A stretch of DNA of 64,000 nucleotides from Mycolicibacter kumamotonensis (GTDB taxonomy: Bacteria; Actinomycetota; Actinomycetes; Mycobacteriales; Mycobacteriaceae). Below the pieces are notes generated by a model that saw nothing but the letters and a program-made list of their open reading frames with translations, was not told the DNA's origin and made no database searches. Location of the stretch: the NCBI RefSeq assembly GCF_002086285.1, contig NZ_MVHU01000002.1, forward strand, positions 186,001 through 250,000. The letters are read 5' to 3'. A program made the translations under genes and the position numbers. Position 1 is the stretch's first letter. Every line of letters begins with the position of its first letter. Shown in pieces: positions 16,573-25,928 of the stretch.

Positions 16573-16983
16573 GTGAACGCCGTCGTCGATCCACCGCGCG
16601 CGGTGCGCGGTGCGGGCCTGATCGTTGCGGCACAGGGGGCGCTCGGCCTGGTCGTCGCGCTGGTGCTGGTGGTACGCGCGGTGGCCGGGGCGGATCAGCG
16701 GGTGGTCAACGGCTACGGCACCGCGGCGTGGTTCGCGCTGGTCGGGGCGGCGGTACTGGCCTCGGGCTGGGGTTTGCTGCGGGGCCGTCGGCTCGGCCGC
16801 GGCATCGCGGTGTTCCTCAACCTGACCCTGCTGCCGGTGGCCTGGTACCTGGGAGTCGGCTCGCACCGCTGGGGCTACGGGGTCGTGGTCGGCGTGGCCG
16901 CGGTCGCGGTGCTGGCGGCGCTGTTCAGTCCCGCCGCGGTGCGCTGGGCGGCGCAACGCCCAGCGCCGACAGGATCGTGCTGA
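16573..16983 (+). CDS. Small integral membrane protein (Rv3217c-type)
   Basis: 136 residues with four probable membrane helices: LIVAAQGALGLVVALVLVV, WFALVGAAVLASGWGLL, GIAVFLNLTLLPVAWYLG and YGVVVGVAAVAVLAALF. Function unknown; it resembles Rv3217c in position and character. Start is the GTG at 16573. Its 3' end overlaps the 3' end of the convergent entC gene by 59 nt, so both stop codons lie inside the other gene. Confidence 0.8.
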   Translation: MNAVVDPPRAVRGAGLIVAAQGALGLVVALVLVVRAVAGADQRVVNGYGTAAWFALVGAAVLASGWGLLRGRRLGRGIAVFLNLTLLPVAWYLGVGSHRWGYGVVVGVAAVAVLAALFSPAAVRWAAQRPAPTGSC

Positions 16984-18067
16984 ACTTCGTCACGGTTTCG
17001 GCCAGTTCCTCATCCGGGTCGGATTCGGCTACGATCCCGCCGCCGGCGTGGGCCAGCGCCGATCGCCGGTCGGCGGACAGTTGCGCGCAGCGGATCGACA
17101 CCACCCACCGGCCGTCGCCGCGGGCGTCGCACCAACCGACCGTGCCGGCGTAGAAACCCCGGTCGTCCTCCAGCTCGGTGATAAGGTCGACCGCTGCGGC
17201 GGTCGGCACGCCGCCGACCGCGGCCGTCGGATGCAGGGCAAGGGCCAGATCCAGTGCGGTGGTGGAGGTGTCGCGCAGTCTTCCGGTGATCGGGGTGTTC
17301 AGGTGCCACACCGCGGCGGTTCTGCTGAGCTGCGGCTCGGGCGCGACGTCGAGCTCGGTGCACAGCGGCCCGAGCGCGCTGCGCAACTGATCGACGACCA
17401 GCAGATGCTCGTGGCGATTCTTGCCCGATGCGGCCAGCGCGGCCCCGTTGGCGGCGTCGACGGCCGGGTCGGGGGAGCGCGGCGCCGAGCCCGCGAACGG
17501 CCGGCAGGTGACCCGGTCGCCGTTGCGAGCGACCAGCAACTCGGGGCTGGCGCCCACCAGGACCACCCCGGCATATGCGCTCCCGGCCGCGCTCAAGTCG
17601 ACCAGATAGCCGTAACCGCTCGGATCGGCGGCGATCAACCGGCGCAGGACGGTGCCGGCGTCCAACGCCGCATCGGCGGCCAGCCGCAGGCCACGGGCCA
17701 GCACCACTTTGCGCAGCTCACCTCGCGGTGCGGTCAGTTCGCCGAGTGCCCGGCGGATCCGGGCGCGGTGCTCATCAGGCTCCGGCAGCTGCGCCACGAT
17801 ATGCACCGCGGGCAGGGCTGCACCGGCGCGCGGCGCCCGCGGGTAGTCGTCGCGCACCCGGTCCGGGACGAATAGTGCGGCGGCACCGCGTGGATGAAAA
17901 GGCAACGCCCCCACCACAATCGGTGCTTCCCCGGAGATCAGCGCGGCCTGCGCCGCACCGACATCGCAGAATCCGGTCGCCATCCCGTCGGCGGCCAGCG
18001 TCCCGGCCGGTCCGGACAGTACGAACGCCGGTGCCGTCGGCGGCGTCCTGGTCGGCGGTGTCGTCAA
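16925..18067 (-). CDS. entC: Isochorismate synthase (EntC/MenF family)
   Basis: Chorismate-binding enzyme of 380 residues, converting chorismate to isochorismate for menaquinone or salicylate-type products. Seen: RKVVLARGLRL, GYGYLVDL, ASPELLVARNGDRVTCRPFAGSAPRS, VWHLNTPITGRL, LALHPTAAVGGVPT, RGFYAGTVGWCDARGDGRWVVSIRCA and AGGGIVAESDPDEELAE, the ordered motifs of the family's C-terminal catalytic domain. Start is a TTG at 18067, 4 bp after the upstream phosphatase stop, so the two form an operon. Corresponds to Rv3215. Confidence 0.93.
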   Translation of the reverse strand: MTTPPTRTPPTAPAFVLSGPAGTLAADGMATGFCDVGAAQAALISGEAPIVVGALPFHPRGAAALFVPDRVRDDYPRAPRAGAALPAVHIVAQLPEPDEHRARIRRALGELTAPRGELRKVVLARGLRLAADAALDAGTVLRRLIAADPSGYGYLVDLSAAGSAYAGVVLVGASPELLVARNGDRVTCRPFAGSAPRSPDPAVDAANGAALAASGKNRHEHLLVVDQLRSALGPLCTELDVAPEPQLSRTAAVWHLNTPITGRLRDTSTTALDLALALHPTAAVGGVPTAAAVDLITELEDDRGFYAGTVGWCDARGDGRWVVSIRCAQLSADRRSALAHAGGGIVAESDPDEELAETVTKFSTILSALGVAPPSAPRRD

Positions 18068-18071
18068 ACCC

Positions 18072-18668
18072 CTAGGCCCCCGGCCCGGTCAGCCCGAGTG
18101 CGGCGAGCTGGCGCACCCCGTGCTCGAACCCGCAGACGGCGATCGACGCAGCCGGCATCCCGAACCGCGCACCATCGGCCAACGGCAACTGGAGCCAACG
18201 GGTGATCACCGCCCTGGAGAAGTGACCGTGCCCGACGAAGACGACGTCCCGCGCGACCAGCTGCCGCAGCGCCGACGCGACCGCCCGGTCCGCGCGATCG
18301 CTGACCTGCGCCACGGTCTCCCCGCCCGCGCTGCCGTGCGTCCAGAGCAACCAGTCCGATTCGGATTCCCTGATCTGGGCGGTGGTCAGACCCTCATAGC
18401 GGCCGTAATCCCACTCGGCGAGATCGTCGGAGACCTCGTCGACGTGCAGGCCGGCCAGCTCCGCGGTGACCTGGGCGCGCCGCCGCGGACTGCAGACCAC
18501 CAGCGGGTTGTCGAGCCGGAGTTTGGCCACTGTTGCGCGGGCGGCGACCGCCTGGCGCCGACCGGTGTCGGTCAGGTCCAAATCGCTGCGCCCGGTATGC
18601 CGCCCGCTTTTCGACCACTCGGTTTCACCGTGGCGCAGCAACAGCAGTCGGTGCTCCTCGATGCCCAC
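18072..18668 (-). CDS. gpm2: Histidine phosphatase family protein (Gpm2-type)
   Basis: 198-residue branch-1 histidine phosphatase. The catalytic motif is RHGE (residues 12-15, in LLLLRHGETEW). The second active-site His is in VFVGHGHFSRAVI, with CSPRRRAQVTAEL and LAEWDYGRYEGLTTAQIRE between. It resembles Rv3214, which is named gpm2 but behaves as a broad acid phosphatase rather than a mutase. The GTG at 18668 gives the family length. First gene of a two-gene unit with entC; divergent from parA. Confidence 0.92.
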   Translation of the reverse strand: MGIEEHRLLLLRHGETEWSKSGRHTGRSDLDLTDTGRRQAVAARATVAKLRLDNPLVVCSPRRRAQVTAELAGLHVDEVSDDLAEWDYGRYEGLTTAQIRESESDWLLWTHGSAGGETVAQVSDRADRAVASALRQLVARDVVFVGHGHFSRAVITRWLQLPLADGARFGMPAASIAVCGFEHGVRQLAALGLTGPGA

Positions 18669-18766
18669 GCCCGTCGATTCTGCCCGACGGCGGACAGCGA
18701 GCCGCGTTTGGTGCTGCCGGACCCCAAGCCGTGCCAGTATGGCGTGTGTTGCATAGGGAGGAAGCG

Positions 18767-18814
18767 ATGTGGGGGTACCACCCGCTTGATCGGGAGAGGG
18801 GCGGCGCCACATGA
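18767..18814 (+). CDS. Possible 15-residue leader peptide coupled to parA
   Basis: Short ORF encoding MWGYHPLDRERGGAT. A strong ribosome binding site (AGGGAGGA, 18755-18762) lies 4 bp before its ATG, and its TGA overlaps the parA ATG (ATGA). This geometry suggests translational coupling or a regulatory leader. Whether the peptide itself acts is unknown; coding cannot be proven from one sequence. Confidence 0.45.
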   Translation: MWGYHPLDRERGGAT

Positions 18815-19611
18815 GCCGGCTGCGGATATTGGCGGTTGCCAACCAGAAGGGCGGCGTGGCCAAGACCACGACGGTGGCGTCACTGGGGGCGGCGATGGCC
18901 GAACTTGGCCAGCGGGTGCTGCTGGTCGACCTCGACCCGCAGGGCTGCCTGACCTTCTCCCTGGGGCATGACCCCGACAAGCTGCCGGTGTCGGTGCACG
19001 AGGTGCTGCTCGGCGAGGTCGAACCCAACGCCGCACTGGTGACGACTGAGGAAGGCATGACGTTGCTGCCGGCCAATATCGATCTGGCCGGCGCCGAGGC
19101 GATGCTGTTGATGCGAGCCGGCCGGGAGTACGCCCTGCAGCGGGCACTGGCCAAGCTGGACGACGAGTTCGACGTCGCCATCATCGACTGCCCACCGTCG
19201 CTGGGGGTGCTCACCCTCAACGGGCTTACCGCGGCCGGAGAGGCGATCGTGCCGCTGCAGTGCGAGACCCTGGCCCATCGCGGCGTCGGCCAGTTCCTGC
19301 GCACCGTCGCCGACGTCCAGCAGATCACCAACCCGAAGCTGCGTCTGCTCGGGGCGCTGCCGACGCTGTATGACTCGCGCACCACCCACACCCGCGACGT
19401 TCTGCTCGACATCGCCGACCGGTACGGTCTGGCGGTGCTGGGCCCGCCCATCCCGCGCACCGTGCGTTTCGCCGAGGCCAGCGCCTCGGGCGCGTCGGTG
19501 CTCGCGGGACGAAAGAACAAGGGGGGCCAGGCCTATCGGGAGCTGGCCGAAGCGCTGCTCAAGCACTGGGAGAGCGGCACGGCACTGCCCACCTTCACCC
19601 CCGAGGTCTAG
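18811..19611 (+). CDS. ParA/Soj-family ATPase
   Basis: 266-residue Walker-type ATPase. The deviant Walker A is NQKGGVAKTTT (residues ~11-21), with the switch LLVDLDPQGCLTFSLG and Walker B-like VAIIDCPPSLGVLTLNGL. It corresponds to Rv3213c, a ParA paralogue without an adjacent parB gene, so its cargo (chromosomal site, protein cluster or complex) is unknown. Translation probably depends partly on the short upstream ORF that overlaps its start. It is convergent with the Rv3212-type gene. Confidence 0.93.
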   Translation: MSRLRILAVANQKGGVAKTTTVASLGAAMAELGQRVLLVDLDPQGCLTFSLGHDPDKLPVSVHEVLLGEVEPNAALVTTEEGMTLLPANIDLAGAEAMLLMRAGREYALQRALAKLDDEFDVAIIDCPPSLGVLTLNGLTAAGEAIVPLQCETLAHRGVGQFLRTVADVQQITNPKLRLLGALPTLYDSRTTHTRDVLLDIADRYGLAVLGPPIPRTVRFAEASASGASVLAGRKNKGGQAYRELAEALLKHWESGTALPTFTPEV

Positions 19612-19725
19612 CCGCCCGGCGAGGGCTCTAATCCGGCGAGGGTGCGTGTTTGTACACCGACACGCCGTGTTGGGCCGTACAACTGCGCACGTTCGCGGCG
19701 GTGACGGCGGCGACCGGTGCGCGGC

Positions 19726-20961
19726 TCAGCCCAGCGCGACCACGGTGTCGTCGCGCTGTTCCAGCACCGTGGGACCCGACACCGCCGGGAACACCGCCGA
19801 CACTCCGGGCGGCCGGCTGACCGGGATGACGCGTTCGGGTGCGCCGGTGCGCTGGTTGAACACGCCGACCCCGCCGGTCACCGGGATCAGCAGCCGATCG
19901 GCCATCAGCGCCGCCGGCCCCAGCGGAACGGTGGCCCCGGCCGCCGCAACGGTGTAGCGGTAGGCCAGGCTGCCCGAGTCGAACACCATCACGGCGTCGC
20001 CGGTCCACCAGCAGACCAACCCGGTGGGCCGGGACACCTGAAGGGCGGCGCTGTCGGGGCTGGCCTTGCCCGGCAGCAGAGTCTTGGCGATCGTGGTGCC
20101 GGTCTGGTCGACCACTTCCACCCGGGGCTGCGGGGTGGGCAGATACACGGCGGTGTTGGTGCCCGAGTCGGAGTCGGTGACCGCCAGCACCCGGGCCCCG
20201 GAGTCGGCGGTGACACCGGGCTCGGGAACATGCTGGCGCTCGGGTTCGTCTTCTTCCTTGCCGGGGCGCAGCAGGGTCAGCTGCAGATCATCCTGCCCCG
20301 GGCAGGATTCGAGCACCGAGACCGCCGACGACGCCGCGGCAGCCGACACCAGGGTGCAGCCCTGGCCGCGCCCGCGGGCCGACGGTTTGACCCGGGCGTC
20401 GATCTCGCCGTAGGACAACACCCGCACCAAGTCCGAGCGCCACAGTTCCAGACGAGTGCTTCCGGCCGAAAGCACCGCGCTGCCCTCGGAGGTGACGGTC
20501 ACGCTCTTGTCGGCGTAACTGGTTCGAGCCGGCCCCCGCCAGCCCGTCGCGGCGACCACCGCGCTGACCTGACCGCAGCCGCGGGCGTCGGGATACACCG
20601 CGACGGCATAGCGGTAGATCCACGACACCGCGCACAGGTCGACCCCGCGGGCATAGCTCCAGCGTTCCTCGCCGGTGACCGGGTCGCGCCCGGTCATCTG
20701 CGGCCCGTCTCCGGTGATCACCGTGCCGGAGACCAAAACCGGAGCCCTGGTGACCGGGCTGGACGCCGTCCACAGCTGCTTCAGCGCTGCCGGCACCACG
20801 GTGGCCGACGGGGGATTGGTCGTCGAGTCCGATGCCGGCCGGCTGACGGTGGCGCGGGCGTCACTGGTCCACCAGACGATCACCCCGGCGACGACGACCG
20901 CGGCCGCGATCACCACTGCGGCCACCAGATCGCCGGGGGTACGGCGCTCCGGTCGCACCAT
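19726..20961 (-). CDS. Membrane-anchored beta-propeller-like protein (Rv3212-type), function unknown
   Basis: 411 residues with one N-terminal membrane helix (DLVAAVVIAAAVVVAGVIVWW, ~11-31), a Ser/Thr/Pro linker and a large extracytoplasmic domain. That domain has repeated short beta motifs such as MTGRDPVTGEERWSYARG and VGVFNQRTGAPERVIPV, resembling PQQ-type propeller blades. Cys pairs at CAVSW/CGQV and CTLV/CPGQ may form disulfides. It resembles Rv3212 in position and length. It is 14 bp downstream of rhlE and probably in the same transcript. Function unknown. Confidence 0.85.
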   Translation of the reverse strand: MVRPERRTPGDLVAAVVIAAAVVVAGVIVWWTSDARATVSRPASDSTTNPPSATVVPAALKQLWTASSPVTRAPVLVSGTVITGDGPQMTGRDPVTGEERWSYARGVDLCAVSWIYRYAVAVYPDARGCGQVSAVVAATGWRGPARTSYADKSVTVTSEGSAVLSAGSTRLELWRSDLVRVLSYGEIDARVKPSARGRGQGCTLVSAAAASSAVSVLESCPGQDDLQLTLLRPGKEEDEPERQHVPEPGVTADSGARVLAVTDSDSGTNTAVYLPTPQPRVEVVDQTGTTIAKTLLPGKASPDSAALQVSRPTGLVCWWTGDAVMVFDSGSLAYRYTVAAAGATVPLGPAALMADRLLIPVTGGVGVFNQRTGAPERVIPVSRPPGVSAVFPAVSGPTVLEQRDDTVVALG

Positions 20962-20975
20962 CTCGTCGGCCCGAC

Positions 20976-22493
20976 TCAGCTGCCGTTCACCGTGGCGGCT
21001 GCCGCTTTGCTGGGCCGCCGGCGACGACGACGGCGCGGCGCGCTCTGCCCGGTGTCCTCGGATGTGCCGGCGGTGCGGGCCTCGCCGGCATCGCCGGGCC
21101 GGGCGGCCTGCGGCGCGGCGTCGGCCGTGCCGGCCTGGCCGCCGCGGGTACGCCGCCGGGACCGGTTGGGGTTACGGGGCGCCCGCTGCCGATCGGCGGT
21201 CTGGCGGGTCTCACCGTCGGCCCGCTTGGCCGGTGCCCGGGTCGGCTTACCGACGGTGCCGCCGGCTTCAGCGGGGATGTTCAGCTCGGTGTAGAGGTGG
21301 GGGGAGCTGGAGTAGGTCTCCGCCGGGTCCGGGCAGCACAGGTTGAGGGCCTTGTCGATCAGCGTCCAGCGGGCCAGCTCGTCCCAGTCGACGAGGGTGA
21401 CCGCGACGCCGGTCTTGCCGGCGCGGCCGGTGCGGCCGATGCGGTGCACGTAGGTCTTCTCGTCGTCGGGGCACTGGTAGTTGATGACGTGCGTGACGTC
21501 GTCGATGTCGATGCCGCGGGCGGCCACGTCGGTGGCGACCAGCACGTCGATGTCGCCGGTGCGGAACGATTTGAGGGCCTTCTCGCGGGCCACCTGGTTG
21601 AGGTCGCCGTGCACCGCGCCCACTTTGAATCCGCGCTCATTGAGGTCATCGGCGACCTTCTGCGCGGTGCGTTTGGTGCGGGTGAAGATCATCGTGGCGC
21701 CGCGGCCGCGGGCCTGCAGCACCCGGGCCACCAGTTCCGCCTTGTCCAGGGCGTGGGCCCGGTAGACGAACTGCTCGGTGGCGTCGTGCACCGCAGAGGA
21801 GTGCGGCGCCTCGGCGCGGATGTGGGTCGGCTGGTTCATGAAGCTGCGGGCCAGCGTGATGATCGGGCCGGGCATGGTCGCGGAGAACAGCATGGACTGC
21901 CGGTCGTCGGGGATGCGGGCCAGGATGCGCTCGATGTCGGGCAGAAAGCCCAGGTCCAGCATTTCGTCGGCCTCGTCGAGCACCAGCACCGACAGGCCGC
22001 CCAGCTGCAGGTGGCCCTGCTGTGCCAGGTCGAGCAACCGGCCGGGGGTGCCGACCACGACGTCGGCGCCGGCCTGCAGCGCCTCGATCTGCGGCTCGTA
22101 GGGCCGGCCGCCGTAGATGGCCTGCACCGACAGGGGACGATCCCCGGCGGTCAGGTACTTGGCCGCGTCGGCCAGGTCGCCGGAGACCTGGATGCACAGC
22201 TCACGGGTGGGCACCACGACCAACGCTCGGGGTGCGCCGGTCAGCGGCCGGTCCGGGCTGGTGGTGACGCGCTGCAGCAGCGGAATGCCGAAGCCGTAGG
22301 TCTTGCCCATGCCGGTGCGTGCCTGGCCGATCAGGTCGTCGCCGGCCAGGGCCAGCGGCAGCGTCAGCTCCTGGATCGCGAAGGCGTGCTCGATGCCGTC
22401 CTCGGCGAGTGCGCGGACGATCTCGTCGCGAACGCCCAGTTCGGCGAAGCTCGGTGGGGAGGTGGGACGGGTGGTGGAGATAAGCGGGGTCAT
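20976..22493 (-). CDS. rhlE: DEAD-box RNA helicase RhlE-type
   Basis: ATP-dependent RNA helicase of 505 residues. Ordered motifs: Q motif (FAELGVRDEIVRALAEDGIEHAFAIQ), Walker A variant ARTGMGKT, PTRELCIQV (Ia), TPGRLLDL (Ib), DEAD (VLVLDEADEMLDLGF), SAT, the IFTRTKRT segment (motif IV), VATDVAARGIDI (V) and HRIGRTGRAG (VI). Note Met replacing Ser in the Walker A ARTGMGKT. The C-terminus is a long Arg/Ala-rich basic tail typical of RNA-binding extensions. The ATG at 22493 is chosen (MTPLISTTRP); the upstream in-frame sequence lacks helicase character. Corresponds to Rv3211. Confidence 0.94.
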   Translation of the reverse strand: MTPLISTTRPTSPPSFAELGVRDEIVRALAEDGIEHAFAIQELTLPLALAGDDLIGQARTGMGKTYGFGIPLLQRVTTSPDRPLTGAPRALVVVPTRELCIQVSGDLADAAKYLTAGDRPLSVQAIYGGRPYEPQIEALQAGADVVVGTPGRLLDLAQQGHLQLGGLSVLVLDEADEMLDLGFLPDIERILARIPDDRQSMLFSATMPGPIITLARSFMNQPTHIRAEAPHSSAVHDATEQFVYRAHALDKAELVARVLQARGRGATMIFTRTKRTAQKVADDLNERGFKVGAVHGDLNQVAREKALKSFRTGDIDVLVATDVAARGIDIDDVTHVINYQCPDDEKTYVHRIGRTGRAGKTGVAVTLVDWDELARWTLIDKALNLCCPDPAETYSSSPHLYTELNIPAEAGGTVGKPTRAPAKRADGETRQTADRQRAPRNPNRSRRRTRGGQAGTADAAPQAARPGDAGEARTAGTSEDTGQSAPRRRRRRRPSKAAAATVNGS

Positions 22494-22736
22494 GCGTTGG
22501 CAGGGGCCTTTCGAATTCGGCGCGGTATGTGAGTCGATCGCGGTGTGGTCGGGGCGCACACGCTGTGACGGTCGATACCTGACTTGCCGATTCGGGGGCC
22601 CTGCACTCGCCGAGGAGGCGGGCCAACCGCGTGTACGCACATTGCGCGGCAGCGCCGAAATGGCACTGCCTGCCACCCACAGTACCTGGTCGGGCCGGGG
22701 ATCGGTCGATTGCGGCGCAACGCCTACAGTGTGGTG

Positions 22737-23432
22737 ATGAATTCGGTTCCCTCAGCCGATCCGGTCACGCAGGCATCCCAGCCGCGAATATCAGCCGATC
22801 ATCCCGGTGTCAACGAGCTTTTCGCCGTGCTCGCCTACGGCGAGGTGGCGGCCTTCTACCGGCTCACCGACGAGGCCCGCATGGCACCCGATCTACGCGG
22901 GCGGATCTCGATGGCGGCCATGGCCGCCGCCGAGATGGGCCACTTCGAGTTGCTGCGCGAAGCCTTGGAAAGCCGCGGGGTCGACGTGGTGGCTGCGATG
23001 TCGAAATACGCCACCGCGTTGGACAACTATCACCGGCTGACGATGCCCAGCACTTGGCTGGAGGCACTGGTCAAGACCTACGTCGGGGACGCGATGGCCG
23101 CCGACTTCTACCTGGCGATCGCCGACGGTCTGCCCGGCGAGGCGGCCGACGTGGTGCGGGCGGTGCTCGCCGAGACCAAGCACTCCCAGTTCGTCGTCGA
23201 ACAGGTGCGCAGTGCGGTCACCTCCAGCGCCAGGCAACGCAGCCGGCTGGCGCTGTGGTCGCGGCGGCTGCTCGGCGAGGCGATCACCCAGGCGCAGTAC
23301 GTGCTGGCCGACCACGACGAACTGGTCGACCTGGTGATGTCCGGGGCCGCCGGGCTGACGCATCTGGCCGGGTTCTTCGAACGAATCCAGCGCACCCACG
23401 ACGAACGCATGCGCGAACTCGGACTGGCCTGA
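22737..23432 (+). CDS. Ferritin-like protein (MiaE-like), Rv3210c-type
   Basis: 231 residues, the same length as Rv3210c, mostly alpha-helical. Helical segments with Glu and Glu-x-x-His pairs suit a ferritin-like four-helix fold: AYGEVAAFYRLTDEAR, AAMAAAEMGHFELLREALE and AVLAETKHSQFVVEQV. EMGHFE and ETKH are candidate di-iron ligands. It may be an oxygenase acting on tRNA or a lipid; that is inference. Start is the ATG at 22737. It is divergent from rhlE across 243 bp. Confidence 0.8.
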   Translation: MNSVPSADPVTQASQPRISADHPGVNELFAVLAYGEVAAFYRLTDEARMAPDLRGRISMAAMAAAEMGHFELLREALESRGVDVVAAMSKYATALDNYHRLTMPSTWLEALVKTYVGDAMAADFYLAIADGLPGEAADVVRAVLAETKHSQFVVEQVRSAVTSSARQRSRLALWSRRLLGEAITQAQYVLADHDELVDLVMSGAAGLTHLAGFFERIQRTHDERMRELGLA

Positions 23433-23660
23433 CGGGCACGCGACCCACCCGTCGCCCCACGACACGTTCGACTGGCGACCGGAGATGTCGCCATAGTGGG
23501 TGCGGGACTGCGCGTTTCGGGATCCCGCCGGTGACTGGGTCCGCATCGACCACGGCGCGAAACGTCGTTATCGCCGACGGCGAACGGCCGGTGCGCCCCA
23601 ATCCCGCGGCCGTCCACTAGCCTGCTTAGCAACGCCCAACGCGAAATGAAAGGGGCCGGC

Positions 23661-24780
<1,120 letters not shown>

Positions 24781-24793
24781 TCATCCTGGGACG

Positions 24794-25828
24794 GTGACCT
24801 ACGACCCGGGGCAACACGGCGGCGGTCGAGCCCCGGTGCTTCGGGATCGTTTCCGCGAACCGCTGCGCGCGCAACGTGACCCGCTGGCCGCCGGCGCCGG
24901 ACGGCTGCGCTCCGATCGCGACGTCCATCGGCAGTGGCGCCGGCAGAGCTGGCTGGGCAGGTTCGTGTCCACCTACGGCTGGCGCGCCTACGCGCTGCCG
25001 GTGTTGATGGTGCTCACCGTCGTCGTGGTGTATCAGACCGTGACCGGCACCGGGGTGCGTGCCCCGGACACCAACGAACCGGTCCAGGGCCCGCCGACGA
25101 TCGGATCGGCCGGCACGTCGATCATCGGCGCGCCACCGCGCGGCCTCACCGAATTCGACGTCAACCTGCCGACCGGTGTGCTGCCCGACGGCGGGCCGTT
25201 CACCGAGGCCGGTGACATGGCCTGGCACATCATTCCGGGCACCACACCGGTGTTCGGGCGAGGCACCGAGAAGGTGTTCGCCTACACCATCGAGGTGGAG
25301 AACGGCATCGACACCACGGCTTTCGGCGGCGACGACGCCTTCGCCCGGATGGTCGACCAGACCCTGCGCAACCCCAAGGGGTGGACGCACACGCCGCAGA
25401 TCGGGTTCGTCCGAGTGGACGCGACCAGCGGCGTCGAACCGGATTTCCGCATCTCGCTGACCTCGCCGATGACGGTCCGGGAGGGTTGCGGCTACGAGAT
25501 CCCGCTGGAAGCGTCCTGCTACAACCCGTCCTACGGGGTGAGGTCGGAACCGAGGGTGTTCATCAACGAGGCCCGCTGGGTTCGCGGCGCGGTGCCCTTC
25601 CAGGGCGACATCGGCTCCTACCGGCAGTACCTGATCAACCACGAGGTCGGTCACGCCCTGGGCTATCAACACCACGAACCGTGCGAGAAGCAGGACGCGT
25701 TGGCGCCGGTGATGATGCAGCAGACGTTCGGCACCTCCAATGACGACGCGGCGAAGTTCGACCCGGACTGGGTCAAGCCCGACGGCAAGACCTGCCGGTT
25801 CAACCCGTGGCCGGCTCCGATTCCCTGA
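24794..25828 (+). CDS. DUF3152 membrane-anchored zinc metalloprotease-like protein
   Basis: 344 residues: a basic cytoplasmic N-terminus, one membrane helix (YALPVLMVLTVVVVYQTV, ~74-91) and an extracytoplasmic domain. The domain contains the metzincin-type zinc motif HEVGHALGYQHH (about residues 283-294), with four Cys that may form disulfides (CGYE/SCYN, CEKQ, CRFN). It corresponds to Rv3207c, though this reading is longer at the N-terminus. The GTG at 24794 is chosen; sequence upstream in the frame is basic low-complexity. Substrate unknown. Confidence 0.88.
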   Translation: MTYDPGQHGGGRAPVLRDRFREPLRAQRDPLAAGAGRLRSDRDVHRQWRRQSWLGRFVSTYGWRAYALPVLMVLTVVVVYQTVTGTGVRAPDTNEPVQGPPTIGSAGTSIIGAPPRGLTEFDVNLPTGVLPDGGPFTEAGDMAWHIIPGTTPVFGRGTEKVFAYTIEVENGIDTTAFGGDDAFARMVDQTLRNPKGWTHTPQIGFVRVDATSGVEPDFRISLTSPMTVREGCGYEIPLEASCYNPSYGVRSEPRVFINEARWVRGAVPFQGDIGSYRQYLINHEVGHALGYQHHEPCEKQDALAPVMMQQTFGTSNDDAAKFDPDWVKPDGKTCRFNPWPAPIP

Positions 25829-25928
25829 GCCGGTCAACTGCCCTTCGGGAAGCTTCACCCGCGGTTTGTCGTTGCCCCCACCAGCTGCTGTGATGGGTTG
25901 GCAGACGCGACGTTGAGGAGATTGCCCG

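Noticed and set aside
19612..19725. Weak stem GCGTGT/ACACGC between convergent parA and the Rv3212-type gene
   Set aside because: Six-base stem with a 10-nt loop and no T-tract; below the level of the other terminators listed.
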